Shown in pieces: positions 25,213 to 33,291 of a stretch of 64,000 nucleotides of DNA. Position 1 is the first letter of the stretch. Every line of letters begins with the position of its first letter. The notes beneath the pieces are model-generated. The model searched no databases, was not told the DNA's origin, and worked only from the letters and a program-made list of their open reading frames with translations. The DNA is from CBDDBH01 sp965225625 (GTDB lineage Bacteria > Pseudomonadota > Gammaproteobacteria > JADZEE01). The translations under genes and the position numbers were made by a program. Location of the stretch: the NCBI GenBank assembly GCA_965225625.1, contig CBDDBH010000023.1, forward strand, positions 94,990 through 158,989, read 5' to 3'.

Positions 25213-26187
25213 ATGGCGGCAAACGATAATTCTCACTCGCCGTGGAAGGATATCCAGGACCGTTACTGGCAAACACTCGGCGATTTGACCGGTATTGGAG
25301 ACGGCGAATCCTCGCGCAACGCGAGCGGCCCCGCAGCCATGGGCTTTGGTCCGCAAAGCTTTCTCGAGTTCGGCTCCGCGGTTTTGCGGTTGCTTGATTC
25401 AAACGCTTCGACGTCCGGCAAATTTGCCGGATCCAAGGATAATTTCGAACAATTACAGCAATTGTTTGGCGACCTGCATCAGCAGGTGTCTGCCGGATTG
25501 CATCGGCCCTTGGGCAGCATGGGTCCCTGGTCGCTTGAGCGTTGGGCACAGTGGTGTGGGTTTCCTTCGCTCGAAGCTGATGTGCGCGAGGTGCCCGCAG
25601 CGCTTGGTTGGGGCCGGGAGAATCAGGAACGTCTACACGCTGGTGCGAACTTGTTTAAACAATACCAGGCGGCCGCTAATGACTTAACCACTGGATTCCT
25701 GAAAATGAGTCCCAGGATCTGGTCCGACATGAGGGCGCGACTGGAATCCGATGTCACGATCGGTTCCTTACGTGAACTCTATGACCTTTGGATTGATTGC
25801 AGCGAGTCGGCCTATCGCGAGTTAACGAGCACCGATGACTATGCGCGTCGGTTTGCGCGTTTCGTCGATGCCGCCACCGCAATGCGTGGGTTCCTGCAGC
25901 GTCTGCTCGACGGGCAGTTGGACCTGCTAAATGTGCCGAATCGCACCGCGTTCGACACGCTGTTAGGTCGGCACGAAGCACTGGCAAAAAAAGTGAACAC
26001 GTTGCAGGAAGAACTCGCCGCCCTGCGCGCGACGAAAACCGCGGTCGCGAGTCCGCGCGGCACGAAAAAGACCAAAGCTAGAAAAAGTACGAGCAAACGC
26101 AGAGGTTCCGCGACTGAAAATAGTTGGGATATCGACGAATTAATTAAGTCGCCTGATCACGCCGGCCCTGGCAAGCCCGCGGTATAG
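25213..26187 (+). CDS. phaE: Class III PHA synthase subunit PhaE
   Basis: A protein of 324 residues from ATG 25213; a TTG at 25195 would add six residues. Features of PhaE are the N-terminal amphipathic start with WKDIQDRYWQTLGDL, WSLERWAQWCGFPSL and the central YDLWIDCSESAYRELTSTDDYARRF. A coiled-coil segment (residues about 255-280, ALAKKVNTLQEELAALRATK) leads to a Lys/Arg-rich tail. PhaE has no catalytic residues; it activates PhaC and brings it to PHA granules. It is 5 bases upstream of phaC in the phaE-phaC order. Confidence 0.9.
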   Translation: MAANDNSHSPWKDIQDRYWQTLGDLTGIGDGESSRNASGPAAMGFGPQSFLEFGSAVLRLLDSNASTSGKFAGSKDNFEQLQQLFGDLHQQVSAGLHRPLGSMGPWSLERWAQWCGFPSLEADVREVPAALGWGRENQERLHAGANLFKQYQAAANDLTTGFLKMSPRIWSDMRARLESDVTIGSLRELYDLWIDCSESAYRELTSTDDYARRFARFVDAATAMRGFLQRLLDGQLDLLNVPNRTAFDTLLGRHEALAKKVNTLQEELAALRATKTAVASPRGTKKTKARKSTSKRRGSATENSWDIDELIKSPDHAGPGKPAV

Positions 26188-26192
26188 CAACT

Positions 26193-27257
26193 GTGGCGAC
26201 TATCAATATTACTGCGGCTTCGGCGCGTGCAGAACTTGAGCACTACCGGCAGCAACTGATGCGCGGGTACAAGCATCTTGCCGACCTTGGTGATATCGGC
26301 ACTGGGATCAGCTCAAGACAGCCGATCTATGAAGAAGGTAATATGACCCTGTACCGCTACAGTGCGCTTACCGCAGTAAAAAACCCCGTTCCCGTATTGA
26401 TAATTTATGCGTTAGTCAATCGTCCTTACATGGCAGATCTGCAGGAAGGGCGCTCACTCATTCGAAAACTGTTGCAAAGTGGGTTGGATATTTACCTGAT
26501 CGAATGGGGCTACCCGGCGCAGGCGGATCGATTACAGACGCTTGATGACTACATAAACGGTTACATGGATCGGTGCGTCGAGGTCGTCCTCGAGCGTCAT
26601 AAACTCACGAGTATTAATGTGCTCGGTATCTGCCAGGGCGGGGTCTTGAGTTTGTGCTACGCAGCCCTGCATCCACAGAAACTCAAGACGCTGATTACCA
26701 CCGTCACACCGGTGGATTTTCATACCGACGACGATCTTTTAAGTAAATGGGTGCGATATGTGAATATCGAGCAGCTTGTCGATATTTATGGAAACGTGCC
26801 GGGTGATCTGATGAATTGGATATTCCTCAGTCTCAAACCCTATCGTCTTGGTATTCAAAAGTACCTCGATCTCGTCGAGGTGATGCATGACCGCGAGAAA
26901 GTGCGCGATTTCATGCGCATGGAAAAATGGATATTCGATAGCCCCGATCAAAGTGGCGAAGTGTTTCGAGAATTCATCGTGAAGTTCTATCAGAATAACG
27001 AACTAATCGCGGGAACCGCCGAAATCGGATCTCGAAAAGTCGATCTAGGCCAGGTGACTATGCCATTGCTGAATATTTACGCGCGTGATGATCATCTCGT
27101 GCCGCCGGCTGCGGCCCGTGCTTTGGGCAGTTACGTCGGTAGCGATGATTACACCGAGTGTGAATTCCCTGGTGGGCATATCGGAATTTACGTTAGCGGA
27201 CGCGCGCACGCTCTCATTCCGCCTACCGTAGTTGATTGGCTGGCGGCGCGAGCCTGA
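26193..27257 (+). CDS. phaC: Class III polyhydroxyalkanoate synthase catalytic subunit
   Basis: A protein of 354 residues from GTG 26193, the size of class III PhaC. The catalytic Cys is C147 in the lipase-like box GICQGG, with the Asp in YARDDHLVPP and the His in FPGGHIGIYVSG. It polymerises (R)-3-hydroxyacyl-CoA, mainly 3-hydroxybutyryl-CoA, into storage granules together with PhaE. Class III synthases are typical of purple sulfur bacteria and some other gammaproteobacteria. No phaA or phaB gene is in the window, so the precursor enzymes are elsewhere. Confidence 0.95.
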   Translation: MATINITAASARAELEHYRQQLMRGYKHLADLGDIGTGISSRQPIYEEGNMTLYRYSALTAVKNPVPVLIIYALVNRPYMADLQEGRSLIRKLLQSGLDIYLIEWGYPAQADRLQTLDDYINGYMDRCVEVVLERHKLTSINVLGICQGGVLSLCYAALHPQKLKTLITTVTPVDFHTDDDLLSKWVRYVNIEQLVDIYGNVPGDLMNWIFLSLKPYRLGIQKYLDLVEVMHDREKVRDFMRMEKWIFDSPDQSGEVFREFIVKFYQNNELIAGTAEIGSRKVDLGQVTMPLLNIYARDDHLVPPAAARALGSYVGSDDYTECEFPGGHIGIYVSGRAHALIPPTVVDWLAARA

Positions 27258-27287
27258 GCTTAACCCGCCTATTTCAGCAACGCTCGT

Positions 27288-27302
27288 GGCGGCTTCATGC
27301 AA
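27288..27302. repeat. Copy of the TTGCATGAAG intergenic motif
   Basis: GGCGGCTTCATGCAA is the reverse complement of TTGCATGAAGCCGCC and shares its core with the inverted repeat at 6725-6850 and the motif at 30501. It lies 30 bases after the phaC stop in a convergent gap. Confidence 0.45.
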
Positions 27303-27314
27303 GATATGTGAGAC

Positions 27315-27351
27315 AAAAAAACCCCTGATACCCGGGCGCGGGTAACAGGGG
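27315..27351 (-). terminator. Rho-independent terminator of the phasin gene
   Basis: On the minus strand a GC-rich stem (CCCCTG...CAGGGG with an inner ACCCG/CGGGT pairing) is followed by seven T. It lies 21 bases after the phasin stop. The complementary side has only a weak poly-T, so it mainly serves the minus-strand gene, although the hairpin may also slow convergent transcription from phaC. Confidence 0.88.
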
Positions 27352-27372
27352 TAGGAGATCAGCTTTGAATGT

Positions 27373-27744
27373 TCAGGCTGCTTTTTTGTTATCTTTTTTC
27401 TGTGGTTGTGCAATGGGCGAGACTTCGTTGACGCGTCGCCCGATCCAATCGGTCAGTTGCTCACGCGTATCGCTATAGATTGAGGCTGTCTGCTGAACGG
27501 AATCCAGCAAAGCGCTACCATAAGCTGTACCCAGTTCAGCCTGTTGGGCAACTACGCTCTGGTAGTCTTTTGCGTCTTGGAGCAGCCCGAACTGTTTGGT
27601 TGCGGTAGTGACGTAAGTTTCGAGCGTTTTGAAATTCTGCTCGGCCAGACGTTGGAAAACGTCAGTGTTAATCGACGTCAGTTCACGGGAAGAATCGTAG
27701 ATGTTGGTGCCGGCAACCTGCAGGCGATCAAATAGCGTTTGCAT
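27373..27744 (-). CDS. Phasin family granule-associated protein
   Basis: A protein of 123 residues, mostly amphipathic helix, with the phasin-type segments LAEQNFKTLETYVTTATKQF and YSDTREQLTDWIGRRV and a Lys/Ala-rich end (KKDNKKAA) like that of PHA granule proteins. Phasins coat granules and limit their fusion. It has its own upstream palindrome (27776-27804) and its own terminator, so it is a single-gene unit beside phaEC and is probably controlled by PhaR. The ATG follows AGGAGAACTATC. Confidence 0.9.
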   Translation of the reverse strand: MQTLFDRLQVAGTNIYDSSRELTSINTDVFQRLAEQNFKTLETYVTTATKQFGLLQDAKDYQSVVAQQAELGTAYGSALLDSVQQTASIYSDTREQLTDWIGRRVNEVSPIAQPQKKDNKKAA

Positions 27745-27775
27745 GATAGTTCTCCTAATAATTCACGTTCAAATG

Positions 27776-27804
27776 GTGCGGTGCAACAAATTGTTGCACC
27801 GCAC
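27776..27804. promoter_or_regulatory. Probable PhaR operator upstream of phasin gene
   Basis: GTGCGGTGCAACAA and TTGTTGCACCGCAC form a perfect 14-bp inverted repeat around one A, 31 bases upstream of the phasin ATG. PhaR regulators are known to bind TGC/GCA-rich sites upstream of phasin genes and their own gene, and a phaR gene lies 2.1 kb away. The palindrome could cover the phasin promoter, giving repression that is relieved when PhaR binds nascent PHA. The assignment to PhaR is inference. Confidence 0.7.
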
Positions 27805-28065
27805 AATAATGGCGGTCGTATCACATGTCAAGCGTAGATCTCGATATTTCTTTGATGCAACCCGACGATTTTTCCTAACTAGCTGATATATATAAATATG
27901 TGTAAGGAAGTGCTTACCAAACTAGGCGAAAATCGAGTCCTGGCGGCCATTTACTTCAATTCGGCCAGGTCTTTGGTTACGATTGAATGCACACAGGCCA
28001 AGCTAAAATTTATTTTTCATTAAATATCAATTAGTTAACGAATTTTATTGCCAACGGAGACGGGC
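27805..28065. other. AT-rich divergent intergenic region (phasin / pckG)
   Basis: These 261 bases are clearly richer in A+T than the neighbouring genes, with runs such as GATATATATAAATATG (27885-27900) and AAAATTTATTTTTCATTAAA before pckG. No reading frame of credible coding character is present. They presumably contain the pckG promoter, but I could not fix a -35/-10 pair with confidence. Confidence 0.5.
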
Positions 28066-29865
28066 ATGACTTGCAGCAATGCGAACTTGAACGCGTGGAT
28101 AGATGAGGTGGTTCAGCTTGCCCGGCCTAAGGCCGTGCACTGGTGTGATGGTTCGTCGGACGAGTTGCAGATGCTGATGCGGTTAATGGTTGATGCGGGG
28201 ATTGCCTATCCACTTAACGAGGAATTGCGACCAAACAGTTTTCTCGTTCGTTCTGATCCAGCGGACGTAGCGCGCGTGGAGGATCGAACGTTCGTCTGCC
28301 CCGTGGATGAGATTTCAGCCGGCCCCACTAACAACTGGCGTGAGCCCAAGGGCATGCGTACCGAGCTGCGCGAACTTTTTGCCGGATGTATGCAGGGACG
28401 CACTATGTACGTCATCCCCTTCAGCATGGGTCCGATTGGTTCTCACATTGCGCACATCGGTGTGGAAGTCACCGATTCGCCCTATGTTGCGGCGAGCATG
28501 CAGATGATGACCCGTGTTGGTTCCAAAGTTCTGGATGTGCTCGGCAGCGACGGCCGGTTCGTGCCCTGCCTGCATTCAGTAGGCGCGCCGCTTGCTGATG
28601 GCCAGGCGGATGTTCCCTGGCCCTGCGATCCGGAAAACCGCTACATCGTGCATTTTCCGGAAACCCGCGAGATCTGGTCGTACGGATCAGGCTATGGAGG
28701 CAACGCGTTACTCGGGAAAAAATGTTTTGCGTTACGCATCGCATCTGTAATGGCGCGTGACGAAGGTTGGCTTGCCGAACACATGCTGATCCTCAAGATC
28801 ACCAACCCGGCAGGAATAGTCAAATACATTTGCGGTGCTTTTCCCAGCGCCTGTGGTAAGACCAACCTGGCGATGGTGACTCCGTCTATTCGTGGTTGGA
28901 AAGTCGAAACTATCGGTGACGATATTTCCTGGATGAAATTCGGAGACGATGGTCGTCTATACGCAATCAATCCTGAATCGGGATTTTTTGGTGTGGCGCC
29001 GGGTACCAGCACTCAATCAAATGCAAACGCGATGCTAACGCTGCAAAAAGATGCCGTATTCACAAACGTCGCGCTGACCGAGGACGGTGATGTCTGGTGG
29101 GAGGATATGACTGCGGAACCCCCGTCTCATCTTATCGACTGGAAAGGTAATGACTGGACGCCTGAATCCGGCACGCCTGCGGCCCATCCCAATGCGCGTT
29201 TTACGGTGCGCGCTGCGCAATGCCCGGTCATCGCGCCCGAGTGGGAGGATCCGAACGGTGTCCCTATCAGTGCGATTTTGTTCGGCGGACGGCGTGCGAG
29301 TGTCGTGCCGTTGGTGAACGAAGCGCGTGACTGGACGCATGGCACGTTTCTGGGCTCAATAATAGGCAGTGAGAAAACTGCTGCTGCGACCGGCAAGATC
29401 GGCGAATTACGACGCGATCCCATGGCAATGCTGCCATTTTGCGGCTACAACATGGCCGACTATTGGCAGCACTGGATTTCGCTCGGCAAACATAGTGGCG
29501 CGCAGTTGCCCAAAATTTATTGCGTCAATTGGTTCCGCAAAAGCACCGAAGGAAAATTTTTGTGGCCGGGCTTTGGCGAAAACAGCCGTGTACTGAAATG
29601 GGTGTTCGAGCGTTGCGAAGGCACCGCTGAGGCGGTCGATACGCCGGTGGGTTTGCTACCCGCGCCGGGGGCATTGGAACTCGGTGATCTGGATCTGACC
29701 GCAGCGCATCTGGAGCAGTTGCTGAAAATAGATGTTGACGGTTGGCTGCAGGAATTACCGTTAATCGCAGATTATTACGATGAGTTCGGCGATCGAGTCC
29801 CCGAGGAGTTGCGGGCCGAATTGGCAGGTTTGAAGCAGCGTCTGGAAGCGCAGCGCCCGGCCTAA
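28066..29865 (+). CDS. pckG: GTP-dependent phosphoenolpyruvate carboxykinase
   Basis: A protein of 599 residues from ATG 28066, preceded by CGGAGACGGGC; a TTG at 28048 is less likely. It is the GTP type: the P-loop-like kinase motif reads FPSACGKTNLAM and is followed by TIGDDISWMKFGDDGRLYAINPE. Further conserved segments are FGGRRASVVPLV and FLWPGFGENSRVLKWVFERC. It converts oxaloacetate to phosphoenolpyruvate for gluconeogenesis, which fits growth on acids and aromatics. It is convergent with phaR, with only 20 bases between the stops. Confidence 0.96.
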   Translation: MTCSNANLNAWIDEVVQLARPKAVHWCDGSSDELQMLMRLMVDAGIAYPLNEELRPNSFLVRSDPADVARVEDRTFVCPVDEISAGPTNNWREPKGMRTELRELFAGCMQGRTMYVIPFSMGPIGSHIAHIGVEVTDSPYVAASMQMMTRVGSKVLDVLGSDGRFVPCLHSVGAPLADGQADVPWPCDPENRYIVHFPETREIWSYGSGYGGNALLGKKCFALRIASVMARDEGWLAEHMLILKITNPAGIVKYICGAFPSACGKTNLAMVTPSIRGWKVETIGDDISWMKFGDDGRLYAINPESGFFGVAPGTSTQSNANAMLTLQKDAVFTNVALTEDGDVWWEDMTAEPPSHLIDWKGNDWTPESGTPAAHPNARFTVRAAQCPVIAPEWEDPNGVPISAILFGGRRASVVPLVNEARDWTHGTFLGSIIGSEKTAAATGKIGELRRDPMAMLPFCGYNMADYWQHWISLGKHSGAQLPKIYCVNWFRKSTEGKFLWPGFGENSRVLKWVFERCEGTAEAVDTPVGLLPAPGALELGDLDLTAAHLEQLLKIDVDGWLQELPLIADYYDEFGDRVPEELRAELAGLKQRLEAQRPA

Positions 29866-29885
29866 CGCCCGTAGCCTAGAGTAAA

Positions 29886-30386
29886 TTATTGCGGCCCTTT
29901 TTCTCCAGGGCCGGCATTGTCGTCGGGTTTTGACGGCGTGCGCAAACCCGCGGCGTTAAAAAAATCGTTTTGCATCTGTCGCCATAGATCCAGATTGTTC
30001 TGGGTCAACTCGGCAACCGTGTTTAGCGGGTTGTCCTGCATAGTCTGGTTCATTTGCGCCCGCAAGGTTTGCTGTTGCTCATCGAACATCGCCAGGCTGC
30101 GTTGCAAGAAGGTCGAGGCCAGACCTTGGACTGAGTTTCCATAAAAACTGATTATTTGCTGCAGTACATCGGTCGTAAAGATGGGTTCTCCGCCGTCTTC
30201 TTGCTCCATGATTATTTGTAGCAGAATGTTTCGGGTAATGTCTTCGCTGGACTTTTTGTCGATAACGCTGAACTCCACGCCGTCCATCACAAGCTTGCGG
30301 ACATCTTCCAGAGTGATGTATTTGCTCTCAGCAGTATCGTACAGCCGACGGTTGGGATATTTTTTAATAATGCGCATTGTAGCCAT
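29886..30386 (-). CDS. phaR: PHA synthesis transcriptional regulator PhaR
   Basis: A protein of 166 residues from ATG 30386; ATG 30377 (MRIIKKYPNRRLYDT) is equally credible. The N-terminal DNA-binding domain (IKKYPNRRLYDTAESKYITL) and the following PHB-accumulation regulatory domain (GGEPIFTTDVLQQIISFYG, FLQRSLAMFDEQQQTLRAQM) are those of PhaR/PhaF-like repressors. The C-terminal tail is Pro/Gly-rich. PhaR represses phasin and its own gene and is titrated by PHA granules. A 14-bp palindrome fitting its site is at 27776-27804; none was found directly before this gene. Confidence 0.92.
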   Translation of the reverse strand: MATMRIIKKYPNRRLYDTAESKYITLEDVRKLVMDGVEFSVIDKKSSEDITRNILLQIIMEQEDGGEPIFTTDVLQQIISFYGNSVQGLASTFLQRSLAMFDEQQQTLRAQMNQTMQDNPLNTVAELTQNNLDLWRQMQNDFFNAAGLRTPSKPDDNAGPGEKGPQ

Positions 30387-30500
30387 GTGGGTTAGGCAAC
30401 GGCCGCAGACCGTTTGAACTTTACGCTGCGGCACACAAAAAGATGGTAGCAGAAAGGTTGGGCGCGAAAAAGGAACCCGCGCAGGACCCTATGCCGCAGT

Positions 30501-30525
30501 TTGCATGAAGGCGGGCGCTGAGCCC
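30501..30525. repeat. Third copy of the TTGCATGAAG motif, with small hairpin
   Basis: TTGCATGAAGGCG at 30501-30513 matches the arms at 6725-6850. It runs into CGGGC-GCTGA-GCCCG, a 5-bp hairpin. It lies in the 176-base gap between the lpd stop and the phaR start, where no gene is visible. Confidence 0.45.
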
Positions 30526-30562
30526 GTGCAATCGTCGCTTATGCTTGTGGAGAAGTTGCGCC

Positions 30563-31987
30563 CTAGATATGTAAGGTCCGTTGCTCGACACCAAGCGCAG
30601 CTTCATGCAGCGCTTCCGACAGCGTCGGATGAGCATGAATAGTCCGGGCGATGTCCTCGGCACTGCCTTCGAACTCCATCGTTAGAACCGCCTCGGCCAC
30701 CAATTCTGAGGCCGTGGGGCCGAACACGTGGACTCCCAACACAGCATCGGTACGCGCGTCAGCGATGACTTTGACTAAACCTTCAATCTCGCCCATCGCA
30801 CGCGCGCGGCCGCTCGCCATAAACGGGAATGTCCCTATCTTGATTTCCTGTGCGCGTGCGCGCAGTGCCTGTTCGGTTTCTCCCACCCAGGCAATTTCCG
30901 GCCAGGTGTATATAACCCATGGAATGACGTCGAGGTTTATGTGCGGCTTTTGTCCGGCAATACGTTCCGCGACAGCAACGCCTTCTTCCGAAGCTTTGTG
31001 TGCGAGCATGGGGCCGCGGACTACGTCGCCTATCGCATAAACGTCAGCCAAATTGGTGCGGCAATCCGTATCCACGACGATGAATCCACGTTCGTCGATC
31101 TGTAATCCAGCACCGTCGGCATTCAATCCCGCGGTGTTCGGTTTTCGGCCAACGGCGACGATGAGTTTGTCGAATTGTTGTTGTCGTTTTTCTCCACCGG
31201 ATTGATATACAACGTTGACACCGTCTGCAGAGATTTCGGCGGCGGTAACCAATGCGTCGAGACGGATGTCGAGTCCCTGCTTGCTCAGGACCTTAAACGC
31301 TTCCTTTGCGATCTGTTCGTCCGCAGCTGTAAGAAAATCAGGCAGTGCCTCGAGGATTACTACGCTTGAGCCCAGGCGTCGCCATACGCTGCCGAGTTCT
31401 AAGCCGATGACACCGGCACCGATAACCCCCACGCGCAGTGGAACCGCGCCAAAAGCGAGCGCGCCGGTCGAATCGACGATATTGATGTTGTCGACGCGCG
31501 CGGGCGCAATATCGATTGGTACCGAGCCGGTGGCAATAATGATATGCGCAGCCGAAACAGTTGATGTTTGGGCTGGTTCAGACGCCGTAGTTGTAACTTC
31601 GACGCGCATATCGCCCGCGAGCTTGCCGTGGCCTTGCAGCCATTGCACCTTGTTTTTCCTCAGTAATCCGGCAATGCCTTGAGTAAGCGTGCTGACGATC
31701 TTGGCCTTGCGCTCGATCATCGTCGGCACGTCCGGGCGCAGACCATCGACCAGTATGCCGTGCTCGTGACCATGGTCTCGAATGTTTTCATAGTGATGCG
31801 ATGAATCCAGCAGAGCTTTGGACGGAATACAGCCAACGTTTAAGCAGGTTCCGCCCAGTGCTGGTTTACCGTTTTCGCCAAGCCAGCTTTCCACACACGC
31901 AGTTTTCATTCCAAGTTGAGCGCATCGAATTGCTGCGACGTAGCCGCCGGGCCCACCGCCGATAACCAGCACATCATAACTGTCCAT
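30563..31987 (-). CDS. lpd: Dihydrolipoamide dehydrogenase (E3)
   Basis: A protein of 474 residues. It has the FAD motif VLVIGGGPGGYVAAIRCAQ, the redox-active disulfide in GGTCLNVGCIPSKALL, the NAD motif IGAGVIGLELGSVW and the C-terminal catalytic HAHPTLSEALHEA. It reoxidises the lipoyl groups of the 2-oxoglutarate dehydrogenase complex. As the third gene of sucA-sucB-lpd (25 bases after sucB) it probably serves this complex, and possibly others such as pyruvate dehydrogenase or the glycine cleavage system. Confidence 0.96.
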   Translation of the reverse strand: MDSYDVLVIGGGPGGYVAAIRCAQLGMKTACVESWLGENGKPALGGTCLNVGCIPSKALLDSSHHYENIRDHGHEHGILVDGLRPDVPTMIERKAKIVSTLTQGIAGLLRKNKVQWLQGHGKLAGDMRVEVTTTASEPAQTSTVSAAHIIIATGSVPIDIAPARVDNINIVDSTGALAFGAVPLRVGVIGAGVIGLELGSVWRRLGSSVVILEALPDFLTAADEQIAKEAFKVLSKQGLDIRLDALVTAAEISADGVNVVYQSGGEKRQQQFDKLIVAVGRKPNTAGLNADGAGLQIDERGFIVVDTDCRTNLADVYAIGDVVRGPMLAHKASEEGVAVAERIAGQKPHINLDVIPWVIYTWPEIAWVGETEQALRARAQEIKIGTFPFMASGRARAMGEIEGLVKVIADARTDAVLGVHVFGPTASELVAEAVLTMEFEGSAEDIARTIHAHPTLSEALHEAALGVEQRTLHI

Positions 31988-32012
31988 AATTTTAAGGCTC
32001 CTAATATGCGGG

Positions 32013-33248
32013 CTATATCTGCAGCAACATACGCGCCGGATCTTCCAATTGATCCTTCATGGTAACCAGGAACTGCACGGCTTCACGTCCGTCGATGATG
32101 CGGTGATCGTAGGACAGCGCGACGTACATCATCGGCCGGATCACCACTTCGCCGCCAACGGCCATTGGCCGCTGCTGGATCTTGTGCATACCCAGAATCG
32201 CACTTTGCGGCGGATTAATTATCGGGGTCGAGAGCAGTGAGCCGAACACGCCACCGTTTGTAATGGTAAATGTGCCGCCGGTTAGATCGTCAATGCTCAA
32301 TTTCCCATCGCGTGCTTTTTCGCCCAGGGCGCGAATCGCAGATTCAATTTCGGCAAAGCCTAGAGTATCCGCGTCGCGAACTATCGGCACGACAAGCCCG
32401 CGTGGCGAACTCACTGCGATTCCAAGATCATAGTACCCGTGATAGACAATATCCTCGCCGTCCACCGAGGCATTGACCAAGGGAAACTTTCGCAGCGCTT
32501 CCACCGCCGCCCTGGCGAAAAACGACATGAACCCCAGGCGAGTGCCATGGGTTTTTTCAAACTCGTCACGATAGCGCTCGCGCAGATCCATGACCGGCTG
32601 CATATCGACTTCGTTGAAAGTGGTCAGAATAGCGTTTTGCTGCTGGGCTTCCAGCAGACGTTCGGAAGCGCGTTTGCGTAGCCGCGTCATCGGCACACGT
32701 TCCTCCGGCCGACTACCGGCGGGCGGAGTTATCGGCAACGGTTTATCTGCTGGAGCCGCTGCCGTGCCGTCGACATGGGCGATAACATCGCCTTTGGTGA
32801 TGCGACCGTCCTTGCCGCTGCCGGCAACGGTACTCGCGTCGACTTCGTGCTCGGCGACCAGTTTGCGCACTGCCGGACTTTGTTTGGCTGTTTCGGCCGA
32901 TGGCGCACTTGCGGGCGCAGACTCGCCAGCAGTATCTGCCGTCGTTGCCGGTGTTTGCGCTGCCGGTGCTTCTACGGCAGCTTCCGCGGTGCTCACCGGC
33001 TGTGCAACTGCTTCAGTGTCGATGACCGCCAACACTTCGTCGGCCTCTACCGTGTCGCCTTCGCGATGGCGCAGCTCCTTTAGCACGCCGTCTTGCGGTG
33101 CGGTGACTTCCAACGTTACTTTGTCGGTTTCCAGGTCGATGAGATTCTCGCCCATCTTGACGGCGTCCCCTGGCTGCTTCAGCCATCCCATGAGGGTGGC
33201 GTCTGCGATCGATTCTGCCAACTGCGGTACTTTAACTTCTACTAACAC
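32013..33248 (-). CDS. sucB: Dihydrolipoyllysine succinyltransferase (E2 of 2-oxoglutarate dehydrogenase)
   Basis: A protein of 411 residues from GTG 33248, chosen because AAAGGAGATCACC precedes it exactly; an ATG at 33290 would add 14 non-conserved residues. Domains in order: a lipoyl domain (lipoylated K43 in ETDKVTLE), an Ala/Pro-rich linker (about 85-125), a peripheral-subunit-binding domain (SPAVRKLVAEHEVDASTV), a second linker and the catalytic domain ending HRIIDGREAVQFLV with the active-site His and Asp. It transfers succinyl groups to CoA. It lies between sucA (43-base gap) and lpd. Confidence 0.95.
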   Translation of the reverse strand: MLVEVKVPQLAESIADATLMGWLKQPGDAVKMGENLIDLETDKVTLEVTAPQDGVLKELRHREGDTVEADEVLAVIDTEAVAQPVSTAEAAVEAPAAQTPATTADTAGESAPASAPSAETAKQSPAVRKLVAEHEVDASTVAGSGKDGRITKGDVIAHVDGTAAAPADKPLPITPPAGSRPEERVPMTRLRKRASERLLEAQQQNAILTTFNEVDMQPVMDLRERYRDEFEKTHGTRLGFMSFFARAAVEALRKFPLVNASVDGEDIVYHGYYDLGIAVSSPRGLVVPIVRDADTLGFAEIESAIRALGEKARDGKLSIDDLTGGTFTITNGGVFGSLLSTPIINPPQSAILGMHKIQQRPMAVGGEVVIRPMMYVALSYDHRIIDGREAVQFLVTMKDQLEDPARMLLQI

Positions 33249-33291
33249 GGTGATCTCCTTTCGACACGCGGCAATTCCCGCGTCCTTCAAA

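Noticed and set aside
30590..30615. Another CTTCATGCA-type sequence near the end of lpd
   Set aside because: It encodes the conserved LHEAAL end of the E3 protein, so the resemblance to the intergenic repeat is probably chance.
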